This document shows positions 8,521 to 17,582 of a DNA stretch of 64,000 bases, in pieces. Source of the stretch: HGM04593 sp045634365 (GTDB lineage Bacteria > Bacteroidota > Bacteroidia > Bacteroidales > Bacteroidaceae). Location of the stretch: positions 37,503 to 101,502 of the forward strand of contig JAZRAC010000066.1 in assembly GCA_045634365.1 (NCBI GenBank). Reading direction: 5' to 3'. Positions within the stretch are counted from its first letter, which is position 1, and each line of letters begins with the position of its first letter. The notes under the pieces were generated by a model. It was not told the DNA's origin, made no database searches, and saw only the letters and a list, made by a program, of their open reading frames with translations. A program made the position numbers and the translations under genes.

Positions 8521-9558
8521 TTATTCTTCTATATTGTTAGTACTGTTTTTCATAGCATCGGCTATCTTGCCCTCCAATTCCTCGGCAAGTTCGGGATTGT
8601 CGGCAAGCAACGCCTTTGTGCGGTCGCGGCCCTGTGCGAGTTTTGTATCGCCGTAGCTGAAAAACGAACCGCTCTTCTTAATTACGCCATACTGCACGCC
8701 AAGGTCGACAATTTCGCCCACGCGAGAGATTCCCTCGCCGAACATAATGTCAAACTCGGCCTTGCGGAAGGGGGGAGCGACCTTGTTCTTCACAACCTTC
8801 ACGCGCACCTGATTACCTATTGCATCCTCGCCATCCTTTATCTGGCTCACGCGACGAATATCCAAGCGAACCGACGAGTAGAATTTGAGGGCGTTACCAC
8901 CGGTGGTTGTTTCGGGATTACCGAACATTACACCAATCTTCTCGCGCAGCTGGTTGATGAAGATACAGGTTGTCTTTGTCTTGCTTATCGCCGAAGTGAG
9001 CTTGCGCAATGCCTGTGACATAAGGCGTGCTTGAAGGCCCACCTTGTTGTCGCCCATTTCCCCCTCAATTTCGGCCTTCGGGGTGAGTGCGGCAACCGAG
9101 TCTATCACAATAATATCGATAGCCGACGAGCGAATAAGCTGCTCGGCAATCTCCAAGGCCTGCTCACCACAATCGGGCTGCGAAATAAGCAGATTATCAA
9201 TATCAACACCCAATTTCTGCGCATAGAAACGGTCGAATGCGTGCTCGGCGTCGATTATAGCGGCAATACCGCCCATCTTCTGTGCCTCGGCTATTGCGTG
9301 AATGGCAAGTGTTGTCTTACCCGACGATTCGGGACCGTAAATCTCAATTATACGGCCGCGGGGAAAACCTCCCACTCCCAATGCCGAATTTAGACCCACC
9401 GAGCCTGTGGGGATAACATCTATATCTTCGTAGTTGTCGTCGCCCAACTTCATTATAGAACCTTTACCAAAGTTCTTCTCTATTTTATCCATTGCAGCTT
9501 GGAGAGCGCGCAACTTCTCGTTACCTGCAATATTCTCCAATTCCTCTTTCTTTGCCAT
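8521..9558 (-). CDS. recA: Recombinase RecA
   Basis: A 345-residue RecA. Walker A is GPESSGKTTLAIHA, loop L1/L2 regions include GGNALKFYSSVRLDIRR, and IFINQLREKIGVMFG is conserved. The C-terminus has ISRVGEIVDLGVQYGVIKKSGSFFSY, typical of bacterial RecA, then a short acidic tail. It catalyses ATP-dependent strand exchange and filament formation on single-stranded DNA. It is the middle gene of a leftward operon, 17 bases after the carboxyspermidine dehydrogenase and 3 bases before the peptidase. No SOS (LexA) box was recognised, and LexA is absent from many Bacteroidota. Confidence 0.98.
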   Translation of the reverse strand: MAKKEELENIAGNEKLRALQAAMDKIEKNFGKGSIMKLGDDNYEDIDVIPTGSVGLNSALGVGGFPRGRIIEIYGPESSGKTTLAIHAIAEAQKMGGIAAIIDAEHAFDRFYAQKLGVDIDNLLISQPDCGEQALEIAEQLIRSSAIDIIVIDSVAALTPKAEIEGEMGDNKVGLQARLMSQALRKLTSAISKTKTTCIFINQLREKIGVMFGNPETTTGGNALKFYSSVRLDIRRVSQIKDGEDAIGNQVRVKVVKNKVAPPFRKAEFDIMFGEGISRVGEIVDLGVQYGVIKKSGSFFSYGDTKLAQGRDRTKALLADNPELAEELEGKIADAMKNSTNNIEE

Positions 9559-9575
9559 TGTCTGTATTTATATTA

Positions 9576-10769
9576 TTAAAGCTCTAAATCTTTGTCAAAC
9601 TCCTCGTGCCAAGGAAGGCCCTGCTTGTTAAGCTGCTCCATAAAAGGATCGGGGTCGAACTGCTCCACGTTCCACACACCGGGCTTGCGCCATAGGCCCT
9701 TCAAGAACATCATTGCACCAATCATCGCAGGAACACCTGTGGTGTAGCTCACGCCCTGCATTCCTGTCTCTTGGTACGCTGCCTGATGGCTGCAATTGTT
9801 ATATACATAGTATGTGCGCTCTTTGCCATCCTTTATACCGCGTATGCGACAGCCGATAGAGGTCTCTCCCTCGTAATTTTCGCCCAAGTCCTGAGGATTG
9901 GGAAGGACGGCTTTAAGGAACTGCAAGGGAACAATCTTCATTCCGTTGTAATCTATTTCGTCGATACGTGCCATTCCTATATTCTGAATTACGCGCAAGT
10001 GTGTGAGATACTCTTGACCGAATGTCATCCAGAAACGAGCACGCTTTATTGTGGGGAAGTTCTTTGTGAGCGATTCAAGCTCTTCGTGGAACAGAAGATA
10101 AGACTCGCGGGGGCCGATGTTGGGGTATGTGATAGGCTGGTGTATTTCAAGCGCACCTGTCTCCACCCACTTACCATCCTGATAGTAGCGGCCATTCTGT
10201 GTAATCTCGCGAATATTTATTTCGGGATTGAAGTTTGTGGCAAATGCTTTGTGGTGGTCACCGGCATTGCAATCGACAATGTCGAGATAGTGTATTTCGT
10301 CGAAATAGTGCTTCGCTGCGTATGCTGTGTAGACACCGCTCACGCCCGGGTCGAATCCGCAACCGAGAATAGCTGTGAGGCCGGCCTCTTTGAAGCGCTC
10401 GTGATAGGCCCACTGCCAGCTGTACTCAAAGTGAGCCTCATCCTTGGGCTCGTAGTTGGCCGTGTCGAGATAATTCACTCCGCACTGCAAGCAGGCCTCC
10501 ATAATGGTGAGGTCTTGATAAGGGAGAGCCACGTTAATTACAATCTCGGGCTTGAAGCTGTTGAACAATGCTACAAGTTCCTCAACGCTATCAGCATCCA
10601 CCGCAGCGGTTTTGATATTGGGATTGCCTATCGCCTTCACAATTGCATCGCATTTTGAGCGAGTGCGGCTGGCAATCATAATATCGGTAAAAACATCACT
10701 GTTCTGTGCCACTTTAAAAGCAGCTACTGTACCTACGCCACCGGCGCCGATGATTAAAACTTTTGCCAT
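9576..10769 (-). CDS. Carboxynorspermidine/carboxyspermidine dehydrogenase (saccharopine dehydrogenase family)
   Basis: A 397-residue enzyme with an N-terminal Rossmann motif VLIIGAGGVGTVAAFKVA. The segments NYLDTANYEPKDEAHFEY, LGCGFDPGVSGVYTAYA and VDCNAGDHH are features of the carboxynorspermidine synthase branch rather than lysine-forming saccharopine dehydrogenase. In many Bacteroidota this enzyme reductively condenses aspartate semialdehyde with putrescine (or diaminopropane) to carboxyspermidine (or carboxynorspermidine), which a separate decarboxylase converts to the polyamine. The decarboxylase is not in this window. It is the first gene of the operon with recA and the peptidase and is read from the repeat-borne promoter at 10900-10932, giving a leader of about 120 bases. 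Confidence 0.87.
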   Translation of the reverse strand: MAKVLIIGAGGVGTVAAFKVAQNSDVFTDIMIASRTRSKCDAIVKAIGNPNIKTAAVDADSVEELVALFNSFKPEIVINVALPYQDLTIMEACLQCGVNYLDTANYEPKDEAHFEYSWQWAYHERFKEAGLTAILGCGFDPGVSGVYTAYAAKHYFDEIHYLDIVDCNAGDHHKAFATNFNPEINIREITQNGRYYQDGKWVETGALEIHQPITYPNIGPRESYLLFHEELESLTKNFPTIKRARFWMTFGQEYLTHLRVIQNIGMARIDEIDYNGMKIVPLQFLKAVLPNPQDLGENYEGETSIGCRIRGIKDGKERTYYVYNNCSHQAAYQETGMQGVSYTTGVPAMIGAMMFLKGLWRKPGVWNVEQFDPDPFMEQLNKQGLPWHEEFDKDLEL

Positions 10770-10898
10770 TTTAATATTCGTTTAAAAGGGTTTATAAATA
10801 ATTTCTGTTACATCAAAAAAAATATTTGCGACAAGGCCCCAAACGAGCTTCTGCCGCCTGCACTCCGAGCCATAAAGCCACAAAATGCCAATTTCTAT

Positions 10899-11094
10899 GC
10901 AAATATAACACAAATGAGCGAGAATAAACAAAGGGAGTTTGTTTTTTTCACTGCGAATGCAGGCATATTCGCGGGTTACCGCAAATATAACACAAATGAG
11001 CGAGAATAAATAAAGTTCACTTTATTTTTTTCACTGCGAATGCAGACATATTCGCGGTTTACCGCAAATTAACACAAATGAGCGAGAATAACAA
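10899..11094. repeat. Two-and-a-third tandem repeat with covarying hairpins
   Basis: Unit 1 (10899-10980, 82 bases), unit 2 (10981-11063, 83 bases) and a partial unit 3 (11064-11094) are direct repeats. They share GCAAATATAACACAAATGAG then CGAGAATAA, and an inverted repeat GCGAAT...ATTCGC followed by GGTTACC or a close variant. Units 1 and 2 differ mainly in a small hairpin whose two arms change together: AAACAAA/TTTGTTT in unit 1 and AAATAAAG/CTTTATTT in unit 2. Unit 1 carries a complete leftward promoter. The rest of the 571-base gap (10770-11340) holds the dnaK promoter region and no gene. Confidence 0.85.
10900..10932 (-). promoter_or_regulatory. Promoter of the casdh-recA-peptidase operon in repeat unit 1
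   Basis: Read leftward: -33 TTTG (10932-10929), 21 bases, -7 TATATTTG (10907-10900), a perfect Bacteroidota consensus. In repeat unit 2 the -7 (10989-10982) is kept but the -33 has become TTTA, and in the partial unit 3 the -7 is lost. This points to one active promoter and one weakened copy. Confidence 0.65.
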
Positions 11095-11252
11095 GCGGTA
11101 TTATACAATAAATTATCTATCGTACAACAAACAGCCACGCTCGGCAGAAAGATGACACACTTAGTAACTTTTATGACAAAATGGCACACTTTTGACACAA
11201 AAAAACGTCACGAATAAAATTTATGACACACACTCACAGAGCAAAAAGAGTT

Positions 11253-11268
11253 TGGCACACACTTTGCT
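11253..11268 (+). promoter_or_regulatory. dnaK: Sigma-54-like promoter upstream of dnaK
   Basis: The 16 bases TGGCACACACTTTGCT match the sigma-54 consensus TGGCACRNNNNTTGCW at every defined position. The expected start point near 11280 would leave a leader of about 60 bases before the dnaK ATG at 11341. A second, imperfect copy (TGGCACACTTTTGACA) starts at 11182, and TAACTTTT at 11165-11172 is a 7/8 match to an ordinary -7 element, so a second promoter is possible. No CIRCE element was seen. Confidence 0.45.
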
Positions 11269-11340
11269 CTTTAATCGTCGAGCGCGAACAAAAGCGCGAA
11301 AAACAAAGTTGAATTATAAATAAAAAAGAATAAAAAAATT

Positions 11341-13248
11341 ATGGGAAAAATTATTGGAATCGACTTAGGTACAACCAACTCTTGTGTATCGGTTTTTGAG
11401 GGCAACGAGCCCGTAGTAATCACCAACAGCGAGGGCAAACGCACAACCCCCTCTGTTGTAGCATTCATCGATGGCGGCGAGCGCAAAGTGGGCGACCCCG
11501 CGAAGCGTCAGGCTATCACCAACCCCAAACGCACAATCTTCTCTATCAAGCGTTTTATGGGTGAGAATTGGCAACAGGTGAGCAAAGAAATTTCTCGCGT
11601 GCCTTACACCGTTAAAGAGGAGAACAATATGCCCCGCGTGGATATTGACGGTCGCTTGTACACTCCCCAAGAAATTTCGGCAATGATTTTGCAGAAGATG
11701 AAAAAAACCGCCGAGGATTATCTGGGACAAGAGGTTACCGAGGCTGTTATCACAGTGCCCGCATACTTCTCCGACTCACAGCGTCAGGCAACAAAAGAGG
11801 CCGGACAGATTGCAGGCCTCGAAGTTAAACGCATCGTTAACGAGCCCACAGCCGCCGCACTTGCATACGGCATTGACAAAGCAAACAAAGATATGAAAAT
11901 CGCAGTATTCGACCTTGGTGGCGGTACATTCGATATTTCTATCCTTGAATTTGGCGGCGGAGTATTCGAGGTTCTCTCGACAAACGGCGACACACACCTT
12001 GGCGGGGACGACTTTGACCAAGTTATCATCGACTGGCTCGCAAGCGAATTTATGCAGGAGGAGGGCACCGACCTTAAAGCCGACCCTATGGCATTGCAAC
12101 GCTTGAAAGAGGCTGCCGAGAAGGCAAAAATAGAGCTCTCGTCGACAACCTCCACCGAGATTAACCTCCCCTACATTACCGCAACCGCAACAGGCCCCAA
12201 GCACCTTGTAAAGACACTTACACGTGCCAAATTCGAGTCGCTTGCCCACAACCTCATCCAAGCTTGTTTGGAGCCCTGCAAGCGCGCAATGAGCGACGCA
12301 GGCCTCAGCAACTCCGACATTGACGAAGTTATCCTCGTAGGTGGTTCCACACGTATCCCCGCCGTTCAGAAAATAGTTGAGGACTTCTTCGGCAAAGCTC
12401 CTTCAAAGGGCGTAAACCCCGACGAGGTTGTTGCAGTGGGCGCAGCCATCCAAGGCGCAATCCTCAACAAAGAGGGCGGCGTTGGCGACATTGTACTTCT
12501 CGACGTAACACCCCTCTCAATGGGTATTGAGACCCTTGGCGGCGTAATGACAAAGCTCATCGACGCAAACACCACAATCCCCTGCAAGAAGAGCGAAACA
12601 TTCTCAACAGCAGCCGACAACCAGACAGAGGTTACAATACACGTGCTTCAAGGCGAGCGTCCTATGGCCAACCAGAATAAGTCTATCGGACAATTCAACC
12701 TCACAGGCATTGCACCCGCACGTCGCGGAATTCCCCAGATTGAGGTAACATTCGACATTGACGCCAACGGTATTCTCAAAGTATCGGCAAAGGACAAAGC
12801 CACCGGCAAGGAGCAGGCGATACGCATCGAGGCATCGTCGGGATTGAGCAAAGAGGAGATTGAGCGTATGAAACAGGAGGCCGAAGCAAATGCCGACGCC
12901 GACAAGAAAGAGCGCGAGAGAATCGACAAACTCAATCAGGCCGACTCTATGGTATTCCAGACAAAGAACCAGCTAAACGAGCTTGGCGACAAGATTCCCG
13001 CCGACAAGAAAGCCCCCATCGAGGCTGCCGTTCAGAAGCTGGAAGAGGCACACAAGGCACAAGACCTTGCAGCCATCGACGCTGCAACCGCAGAGCTCAA
13101 CAACGCTTGGCAGGCAGCAAGTGCCGAAATGTATGCACAGAGCGGAGCACAGGGAGCGCAAGGAGCTCAGCAGCAAAATACCGGCAACCAGCAGCAGAAC
13201 AACAGCAACGACGATGTTCAGGATGCTGAATTTGAAGAGGTTAAGTAA
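11341..13248 (+). CDS. dnaK: Chaperone protein DnaK (Hsp70)
   Basis: A 635-residue Hsp70. The N-terminal ATPase domain begins GKIIGIDLGTTNSCVSVFEG and includes VNEPTAAALAYGIDK and FDLGGGTFDISILEFGGG. VILVGGSTRIPAVQKIVEDFF and LLDVTPLSMGIETLGGVMT follow, leading into the substrate-binding domain from about residue 390. The helical lid is rich in charged residues and a Q/N/G-rich linker precedes the terminal DVQDAEFEEVK. It folds and refolds proteins with DnaJ and GrpE, neither of which is adjacent. It stands alone, ending at a strong terminator. Base composition (many GGC, CTC, GAG codons) looks like highly expressed DNA. Confidence 0.98.
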   Translation: MGKIIGIDLGTTNSCVSVFEGNEPVVITNSEGKRTTPSVVAFIDGGERKVGDPAKRQAITNPKRTIFSIKRFMGENWQQVSKEISRVPYTVKEENNMPRVDIDGRLYTPQEISAMILQKMKKTAEDYLGQEVTEAVITVPAYFSDSQRQATKEAGQIAGLEVKRIVNEPTAAALAYGIDKANKDMKIAVFDLGGGTFDISILEFGGGVFEVLSTNGDTHLGGDDFDQVIIDWLASEFMQEEGTDLKADPMALQRLKEAAEKAKIELSSTTSTEINLPYITATATGPKHLVKTLTRAKFESLAHNLIQACLEPCKRAMSDAGLSNSDIDEVILVGGSTRIPAVQKIVEDFFGKAPSKGVNPDEVVAVGAAIQGAILNKEGGVGDIVLLDVTPLSMGIETLGGVMTKLIDANTTIPCKKSETFSTAADNQTEVTIHVLQGERPMANQNKSIGQFNLTGIAPARRGIPQIEVTFDIDANGILKVSAKDKATGKEQAIRIEASSGLSKEEIERMKQEAEANADADKKERERIDKLNQADSMVFQTKNQLNELGDKIPADKKAPIEAAVQKLEEAHKAQDLAAIDAATAELNNAWQAASAEMYAQSGAQGAQGAQQQNTGNQQQNNSNDDVQDAEFEEVK

Positions 13249-13270
13249 ATAATCAAACATCCGCCAATAA

Positions 13271-13310
13271 AAGGTGGTGACCCAAAATAAAAAGGTCACC
13301 ACCTTTTTAT
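13271..13310 (+). terminator. Terminator of dnaK
   Basis: A 12-base stem, AAGGTGGTGACC (13271-13282) with its complement (13294-13305), an 11-base A-rich loop and a following T-run. It starts 23 bases after the dnaK stop codon. Confidence 0.85.
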
Positions 13311-13533
13311 TTTGGAGGTTGAATAAAACCACATAAACAGCCGATTATCGGGCCTTTGAGCAATCATATACATAAAAACACCGAAAAGCAATCCAAACAG
13401 GCATTAAAGGAGCAGATAGGCAATCATTTTTGTTATTTTTTCACTTTTTCTTCTTTATTTTCCAAAAATGATGTATTTTCGCAAAATATTCTTATTAAAG
13501 AATGTACACAGACACAGACAATTAAAATAAAAT

Positions 13534-15057
13534 ATGGCTACATTGAATTATGAGCAAATAAAGGGGTTTCTGTTTAACGACGAAAAATTGTCCATCGACA
13601 ATGAGACAATCGCCAAAATAGAAGACTGCTTCCACTTTTTGGAAGATTTCTGCAAAGACAAAGTAATCTACGGAATAAACACAGGCTTTGGACCGATGGC
13701 TCAATGGAGGGTGGATGACAAATACTTGAACGAACTGCAATACAACATTATACGCAGCCACTCGACAGGTACCGGCGCTCCCCTGCCCGACATTTATGTA
13801 AAAGCAGCAATGATTGCAAGAGTGGGCACATTTCTGCAAGCAAAATCGGGTATTCACCCCGAACTTGTGCTACTATTGCAGGAATTCATAAACAGAGGAA
13901 TATACCCATTCATTCCCGAGCACGGCAGCGTGGGTGCCAGTGGCGACCTTGTTCAGCTTGCCCACATTGCATTAACCTTGATTGGCGAGGGCAAAGTACA
14001 CTACAAAGGCGAGTGGAGAAATTCGAAAGAGGTATTGGACGAGAATGGATTAAAGCCCTTCAAACTACGCATAAGAGAGGGCCTCTCGGCAACCAACGGA
14101 ACATCGGTAATGACCGGAATTGCCCTTGTGAACCAATATTACGCCGAAATTCTTTTGGATTGGGCAACACTTGCATCAGTGTGGATGAACGAGATTGCAT
14201 CGTCGTACGATGATATGATGGCAGTGGAACTTAATTCGTGCAGACGACAGAATGGCCAACAGATAATAGCGAGCCGTATGAGAGAGCTTGCAAAAGGGAG
14301 CAACCGACTCAAAAAGAGAGAGCACGAGCTTTATACCGCCGACAACAAAAGCGAAGTTTTTGAACACAAAGTTCAAGCATACTATTCACTGCGCTGCACC
14401 CCGCAGATTCTCGGCCCCATATATGACACATTGGCACAATCGCGCCAAGTACTCAACAACGAGGTAAACTCGGCGTGCGACAACCCCATCGTCGACCCCG
14501 TTTCCAAGAACGTATATCACGGTGGCAACTTCCACGGAGATTACATTTCGCTGGAACAGGACAAAATGAAGATTGCAATGGTGCGCCTTGCAATGACAGC
14601 CGAAAGACAATTGAACTATCTGTTCCACGACCGCATAAACGGCATTCTGCCCCCATTCTTGAATTTGGGGACATTGGGCTTGAACTACGGAATGCAGGCT
14701 TGTCAATTCACAGCAACATCCACAACCGCCGAGTGCCAGACACTCGCAATGCCCAACTACGTGCACAGCATCCCCAACAACAACGACAATCAGGATATTG
14801 TCAGTATGGGAACAAACACCGCGTTGCTCTGCAAGAAAGTCATTGAAAATACATTGCAGGTTACATCCATCCTGTTCATTGCACTTGCACAAGCAGTCGA
14901 CTGCTTGAAGATAAGCGACAAGCTGTCACCAGCAGTGAAAGAGCAATACGACAAGATTAGAAGTATCGTTCCCGTATTTATAGAGGATACCCCCTTCTAC
15001 GACGAGATAAAGAGCATTGAAAAATACTTAATCGATAATCCTTTAAATTTGAAATAA
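13534..15057 (+). CDS. Aromatic amino acid ammonia-lyase, probably tyrosine ammonia-lyase
   Basis: A 507-residue member of the HAL/PAL/TAL family. The MIO-forming triad Ala-Ser-Gly is at residues 135-137 in HGSVGASGDLVQLAH and the catalytic tyrosine at 46 in VIYGINTGFGPMAQ. The substrate-selecting segment reads LQYNIIRSHSTGTGAPL, with Ser75-His76. This Ser-His pair and the surrounding sequence are like the Flavobacterium tyrosine ammonia-lyase rather than the His-Leu type of Rhodobacter. It should release ammonia from tyrosine (possibly phenylalanine or histidine) to give 4-coumarate or its analogue. As first gene of the cluster, one base before fabG, it probably supplies the aromatic starter of the polyene. 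No perfect promoter was found in the 285 bases upstream. Confidence 0.9.
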   Translation: MATLNYEQIKGFLFNDEKLSIDNETIAKIEDCFHFLEDFCKDKVIYGINTGFGPMAQWRVDDKYLNELQYNIIRSHSTGTGAPLPDIYVKAAMIARVGTFLQAKSGIHPELVLLLQEFINRGIYPFIPEHGSVGASGDLVQLAHIALTLIGEGKVHYKGEWRNSKEVLDENGLKPFKLRIREGLSATNGTSVMTGIALVNQYYAEILLDWATLASVWMNEIASSYDDMMAVELNSCRRQNGQQIIASRMRELAKGSNRLKKREHELYTADNKSEVFEHKVQAYYSLRCTPQILGPIYDTLAQSRQVLNNEVNSACDNPIVDPVSKNVYHGGNFHGDYISLEQDKMKIAMVRLAMTAERQLNYLFHDRINGILPPFLNLGTLGLNYGMQACQFTATSTTAECQTLAMPNYVHSIPNNNDNQDIVSMGTNTALLCKKVIENTLQVTSILFIALAQAVDCLKISDKLSPAVKEQYDKIRSIVPVFIEDTPFYDEIKSIEKYLIDNPLNLK

Positions 15058-15058
15058 T

Positions 15059-15787
15059 ATGAAATACGCATTAGTAACAGGAGGTTCAAGAGGATTGGGA
15101 CGTGCTGTATGCATAAAACTTGCACAACAGGGTATTCCTGTTATTATCAACTATCAATCCAACGCCGAGGCTGCCGAAGAGGTAAAGAATATCATCACCT
15201 CCAATGGCGGTACTGCCGAGCTACTCCCCTTCAATGTGTCGGACAAGGATTCGGTTGACGCGGCATTGGAAAAATGGGAAATAGAGCACCCCGACGACTA
15301 TATCTCCATTCTGGTAAACAATGCCGGAATAAGACAAGATAATCTTATGATATTCTTGAAGGATGAGCAGTGGGACAATGTGATAAACGTTTCTCTCAAC
15401 GGCTTTTTCTATGTAACAAGGCGCGTATTGAAGAATATGATGACAAAGAGATACGGACGCATCATAAATATGGCATCCTTGTCGGGAATAAAAGGAATGC
15501 CGGGCCAGACAAACTATTCGGCAGCAAAAGCAGCACTCATCGGCGCCACAAAAGCACTATCACAAGAGGTTGCAGCCAGGAAAGTTACAGTAAACGCTGT
15601 TGCCCCCGGATTTATAACCACAGATATGACCAAGGAATTGGACGAAGACACTTTGAAGAAGTTGGTACCTATGCAACGTTTCGGCAAACCCGAAGAGGTT
15701 GCTTCATTGGTAGCGTTCCTTGCATCGGAAGACTCCTCTTATATAACAGGAGAAGTTATATCAATTAATGGCGGATTATATACATAA
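15059..15787 (+). CDS. 3-oxoacyl-ACP reductase, FabG-like SDR
   Basis: A 242-residue short-chain dehydrogenase. The NADPH-binding motif TGGSRGLG is at residues 7-14, NNAG at 87-90, and the catalytic Ser140, Tyr153 and Lys157 lie in MASLSGIKGMPGQTNYSAAK. The C-terminal MTKELDEDTLKKLVPMQRFG and ITGEVISINGG are FabG-like. It should reduce the beta-keto group after each ketosynthase step. It starts one base after the ammonia-lyase stop codon and is followed after six bases by a ketosynthase, so it belongs to the biosynthetic operon rather than to primary fatty acid synthesis. Confidence 0.9.
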   Translation: MKYALVTGGSRGLGRAVCIKLAQQGIPVIINYQSNAEAAEEVKNIITSNGGTAELLPFNVSDKDSVDAALEKWEIEHPDDYISILVNNAGIRQDNLMIFLKDEQWDNVINVSLNGFFYVTRRVLKNMMTKRYGRIINMASLSGIKGMPGQTNYSAAKAALIGATKALSQEVAARKVTVNAVAPGFITTDMTKELDEDTLKKLVPMQRFGKPEEVASLVAFLASEDSSYITGEVISINGGLYT

Positions 15788-15793
15788 TTTTTA

Positions 15794-17017
15794 ATGAAAA
15801 GAAGAGTAGTTATAACAGGTATGGGAATATGGTCCTGCCTGGGCACAAATTTAGAGGAAGTATGCAAGTCGTTGCAAGAGGGAAAATCGGGCATCGGGCT
15901 TGAAGAGGAAAGAATCGGATACGGATACAGGTCGGCACTCACAGGAATAGTAGAGAAGCCTATGTTGAAGAAACTGATCGACCGTCACACAAGAGCAGGA
16001 ATGAGCGAAGAGGCCGAATATGCCTATATGGCAAGCAAACAGGCCTTTGAACAATCGGGAATCGACAGTGAGTATTTGAGCAACAACGAAGTTGGAGTTA
16101 TATTCGGCAACGACTCATCGGCAAAGCCGGTAATAGAGTCGGCACAAATAATGAACGAAAAACACGACTCGCAGCTATTGGGATACGGACTCATTTTCCA
16201 ATCGATGAACTCCACCGTGACAATGAACCTGAGCACCATCTTCAAACTCAAAGGCATAAACTTCACCGTGAGTGCAGCCTGCGCAAGCGGTTCCCACTCC
16301 ATCGGCCTTGGTTATATGTTAATCAAACAAGGATTGCAGGATGTAATTCTTTGCGGAGGCGCACAAGAGACAAACTACTTCTCAATGGCAACATTCGATG
16401 CCCTTTCCGCCTTCTCCACAAGAATGGAGGAGCCCACAAAAGCATCAAGGCCATTCGACGCCAACCGCGACGGCCTCATCCCCAGCGGCGGTGCAGCAGC
16501 CTTGATACTCGAAGATTACGACCACGCAGTAGCCCGTGGCGCAAACATCATTGCCGAGGTTGTGGGCTACGGCTTCTCGTCGAACGGTGGCGGAATTTCA
16601 CAGCCCAGCGACAATGGATGCGTAATTGCAATGTCGCGCGCAATGGCCGACGCAGGAGTAACCCCCGACGAAATTGACTATATAAATGCCCACGCAACAT
16701 CCACTCGACAGGGAGATATGTACGAGGCAATGGCTCTCGACCGCTTGTTCAAAGGCAAAAAAGCCCACATAAGCTCCACAAAATCGATGACCGGACACGA
16801 GTGCTGGATGGCAGGAGCCAGTGAGGCAGTCTATTCTATATTGATGATGCAGAATAGCTTTGTTGCCCCCAACATCAACCTCGAAACTCCCGACGAGTAC
16901 TCCAAAGACCTGAATATTGCTACAAAAACCATAAACAAGGAGATAAACATTGTTCTGTCTAACTCCTTTGGATTTGGTGGAACCAACAGTGCATTAATCT
17001 TAAAAAAGATAAGTTAA
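15794..17017 (+). CDS. Beta-ketoacyl-ACP synthase, FabF type (KS1)
   Basis: A 407-residue condensing enzyme with a complete triad: Cys163 in VSAACASGSHSIG, His300 in INAHATSTRQGD and His335 in SMTGHECWMAG. It should catalyse decarboxylative condensation of malonyl-ACP with the growing aryl-polyene chain. It resembles FabF-like ketosynthases of aryl polyene clusters, which act in pairs with a partner or chain-length factor; which of the later ketosynthase-like proteins would be its partner cannot be told. It is followed by one base and then a small exported hypothetical protein. Confidence 0.88.
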   Translation: MKRRVVITGMGIWSCLGTNLEEVCKSLQEGKSGIGLEEERIGYGYRSALTGIVEKPMLKKLIDRHTRAGMSEEAEYAYMASKQAFEQSGIDSEYLSNNEVGVIFGNDSSAKPVIESAQIMNEKHDSQLLGYGLIFQSMNSTVTMNLSTIFKLKGINFTVSAACASGSHSIGLGYMLIKQGLQDVILCGGAQETNYFSMATFDALSAFSTRMEEPTKASRPFDANRDGLIPSGGAAALILEDYDHAVARGANIIAEVVGYGFSSNGGGISQPSDNGCVIAMSRAMADAGVTPDEIDYINAHATSTRQGDMYEAMALDRLFKGKKAHISSTKSMTGHECWMAGASEAVYSILMMQNSFVAPNINLETPDEYSKDLNIATKTINKEINIVLSNSFGFGGTNSALILKKIS

Positions 17018-17018
17018 G

Positions 17019-17552
17019 ATGTACATTATAGCAATATTATTCACTATTCTTTTTGGTGCAGGAACCATTCAAGCGCAAAACCCGGCAGAGCAGACTGGCG
17101 CCGGGTCTTTGTATGAGCTTGCGGTATTGGGAAAAGCCTATTTTGAAGCAGATTTCTCAAAAGCATCCATTCACCATATGTCGGAGGAATTATTTGCCGA
17201 ATATGAGGCTGATTGGTACAAGGATAAGCCCCTAATAACTTCTTTTTTCCGAAGTTACTTTTCAGAGCAGCTTGATGAGCTACTGATATTTGTAACAAAA
17301 GAGGATGCAATATACACTATACGTTGGGTGGTAACACACATAAGCCTTAGTGGAGATATAAAAAGTGAACTGCATATTGTAGATAAAAATGGTAATATTC
17401 TGGAAGAAATTACAGATATTATAGCAAGAGGCGGCTCTATTGGAAGCAAACTTAATTTGATTAAAGACGGAACAAAGAGAAGTGGCAGCCGAGCAGGCTA
17501 TCTTTTAAAGAAGAGATTAAAAAAGGCATTAAAAAACAAACATTTAAAATAA
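17019..17552 (+). CDS. Exported protein of unknown function in the polyene cluster
   Basis: A 177-residue protein I do not recognise. Residues 1-19 look like a signal peptide (MYIIAILFTILFGAGTIQA). The mature part has an acidic half, a strand-rich middle (FVTKEDAIYTIRWVVTHISL) and a strongly basic tail (KKRLKKALKNKHLK). The order resembles small periplasmic proteins with a single mixed alpha/beta fold, but no family is claimed. It starts one base after KS1 and precedes the methyltransferase by 30 bases, so it is very likely part of the operon, perhaps in transport or assembly. Coding quality is supported by position and by the signal peptide. Confidence 0.65.
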   Translation: MYIIAILFTILFGAGTIQAQNPAEQTGAGSLYELAVLGKAYFEADFSKASIHHMSEELFAEYEADWYKDKPLITSFFRSYFSEQLDELLIFVTKEDAIYTIRWVVTHISLSGDIKSELHIVDKNGNILEEITDIIARGGSIGSKLNLIKDGTKRSGSRAGYLLKKRLKKALKNKHLK

Positions 17553-17582
17553 AGAAGACAATAACTAACTAAACTTTACAAA

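Noticed and set aside
10899..11094. CRISPR array
   Set aside because: Units are contiguous copies of 82-83 bases with no repeat-spacer pattern and no cas genes.
13534..15057. Histidine ammonia-lyase (hutH) call
   Set aside because: The Ser-His pair also occurs in HutH, but GFGPMAQW, the SHSTGTG segment and the cluster fit the Flavobacterium-type tyrosine ammonia-lyase; no other hut gene is nearby.
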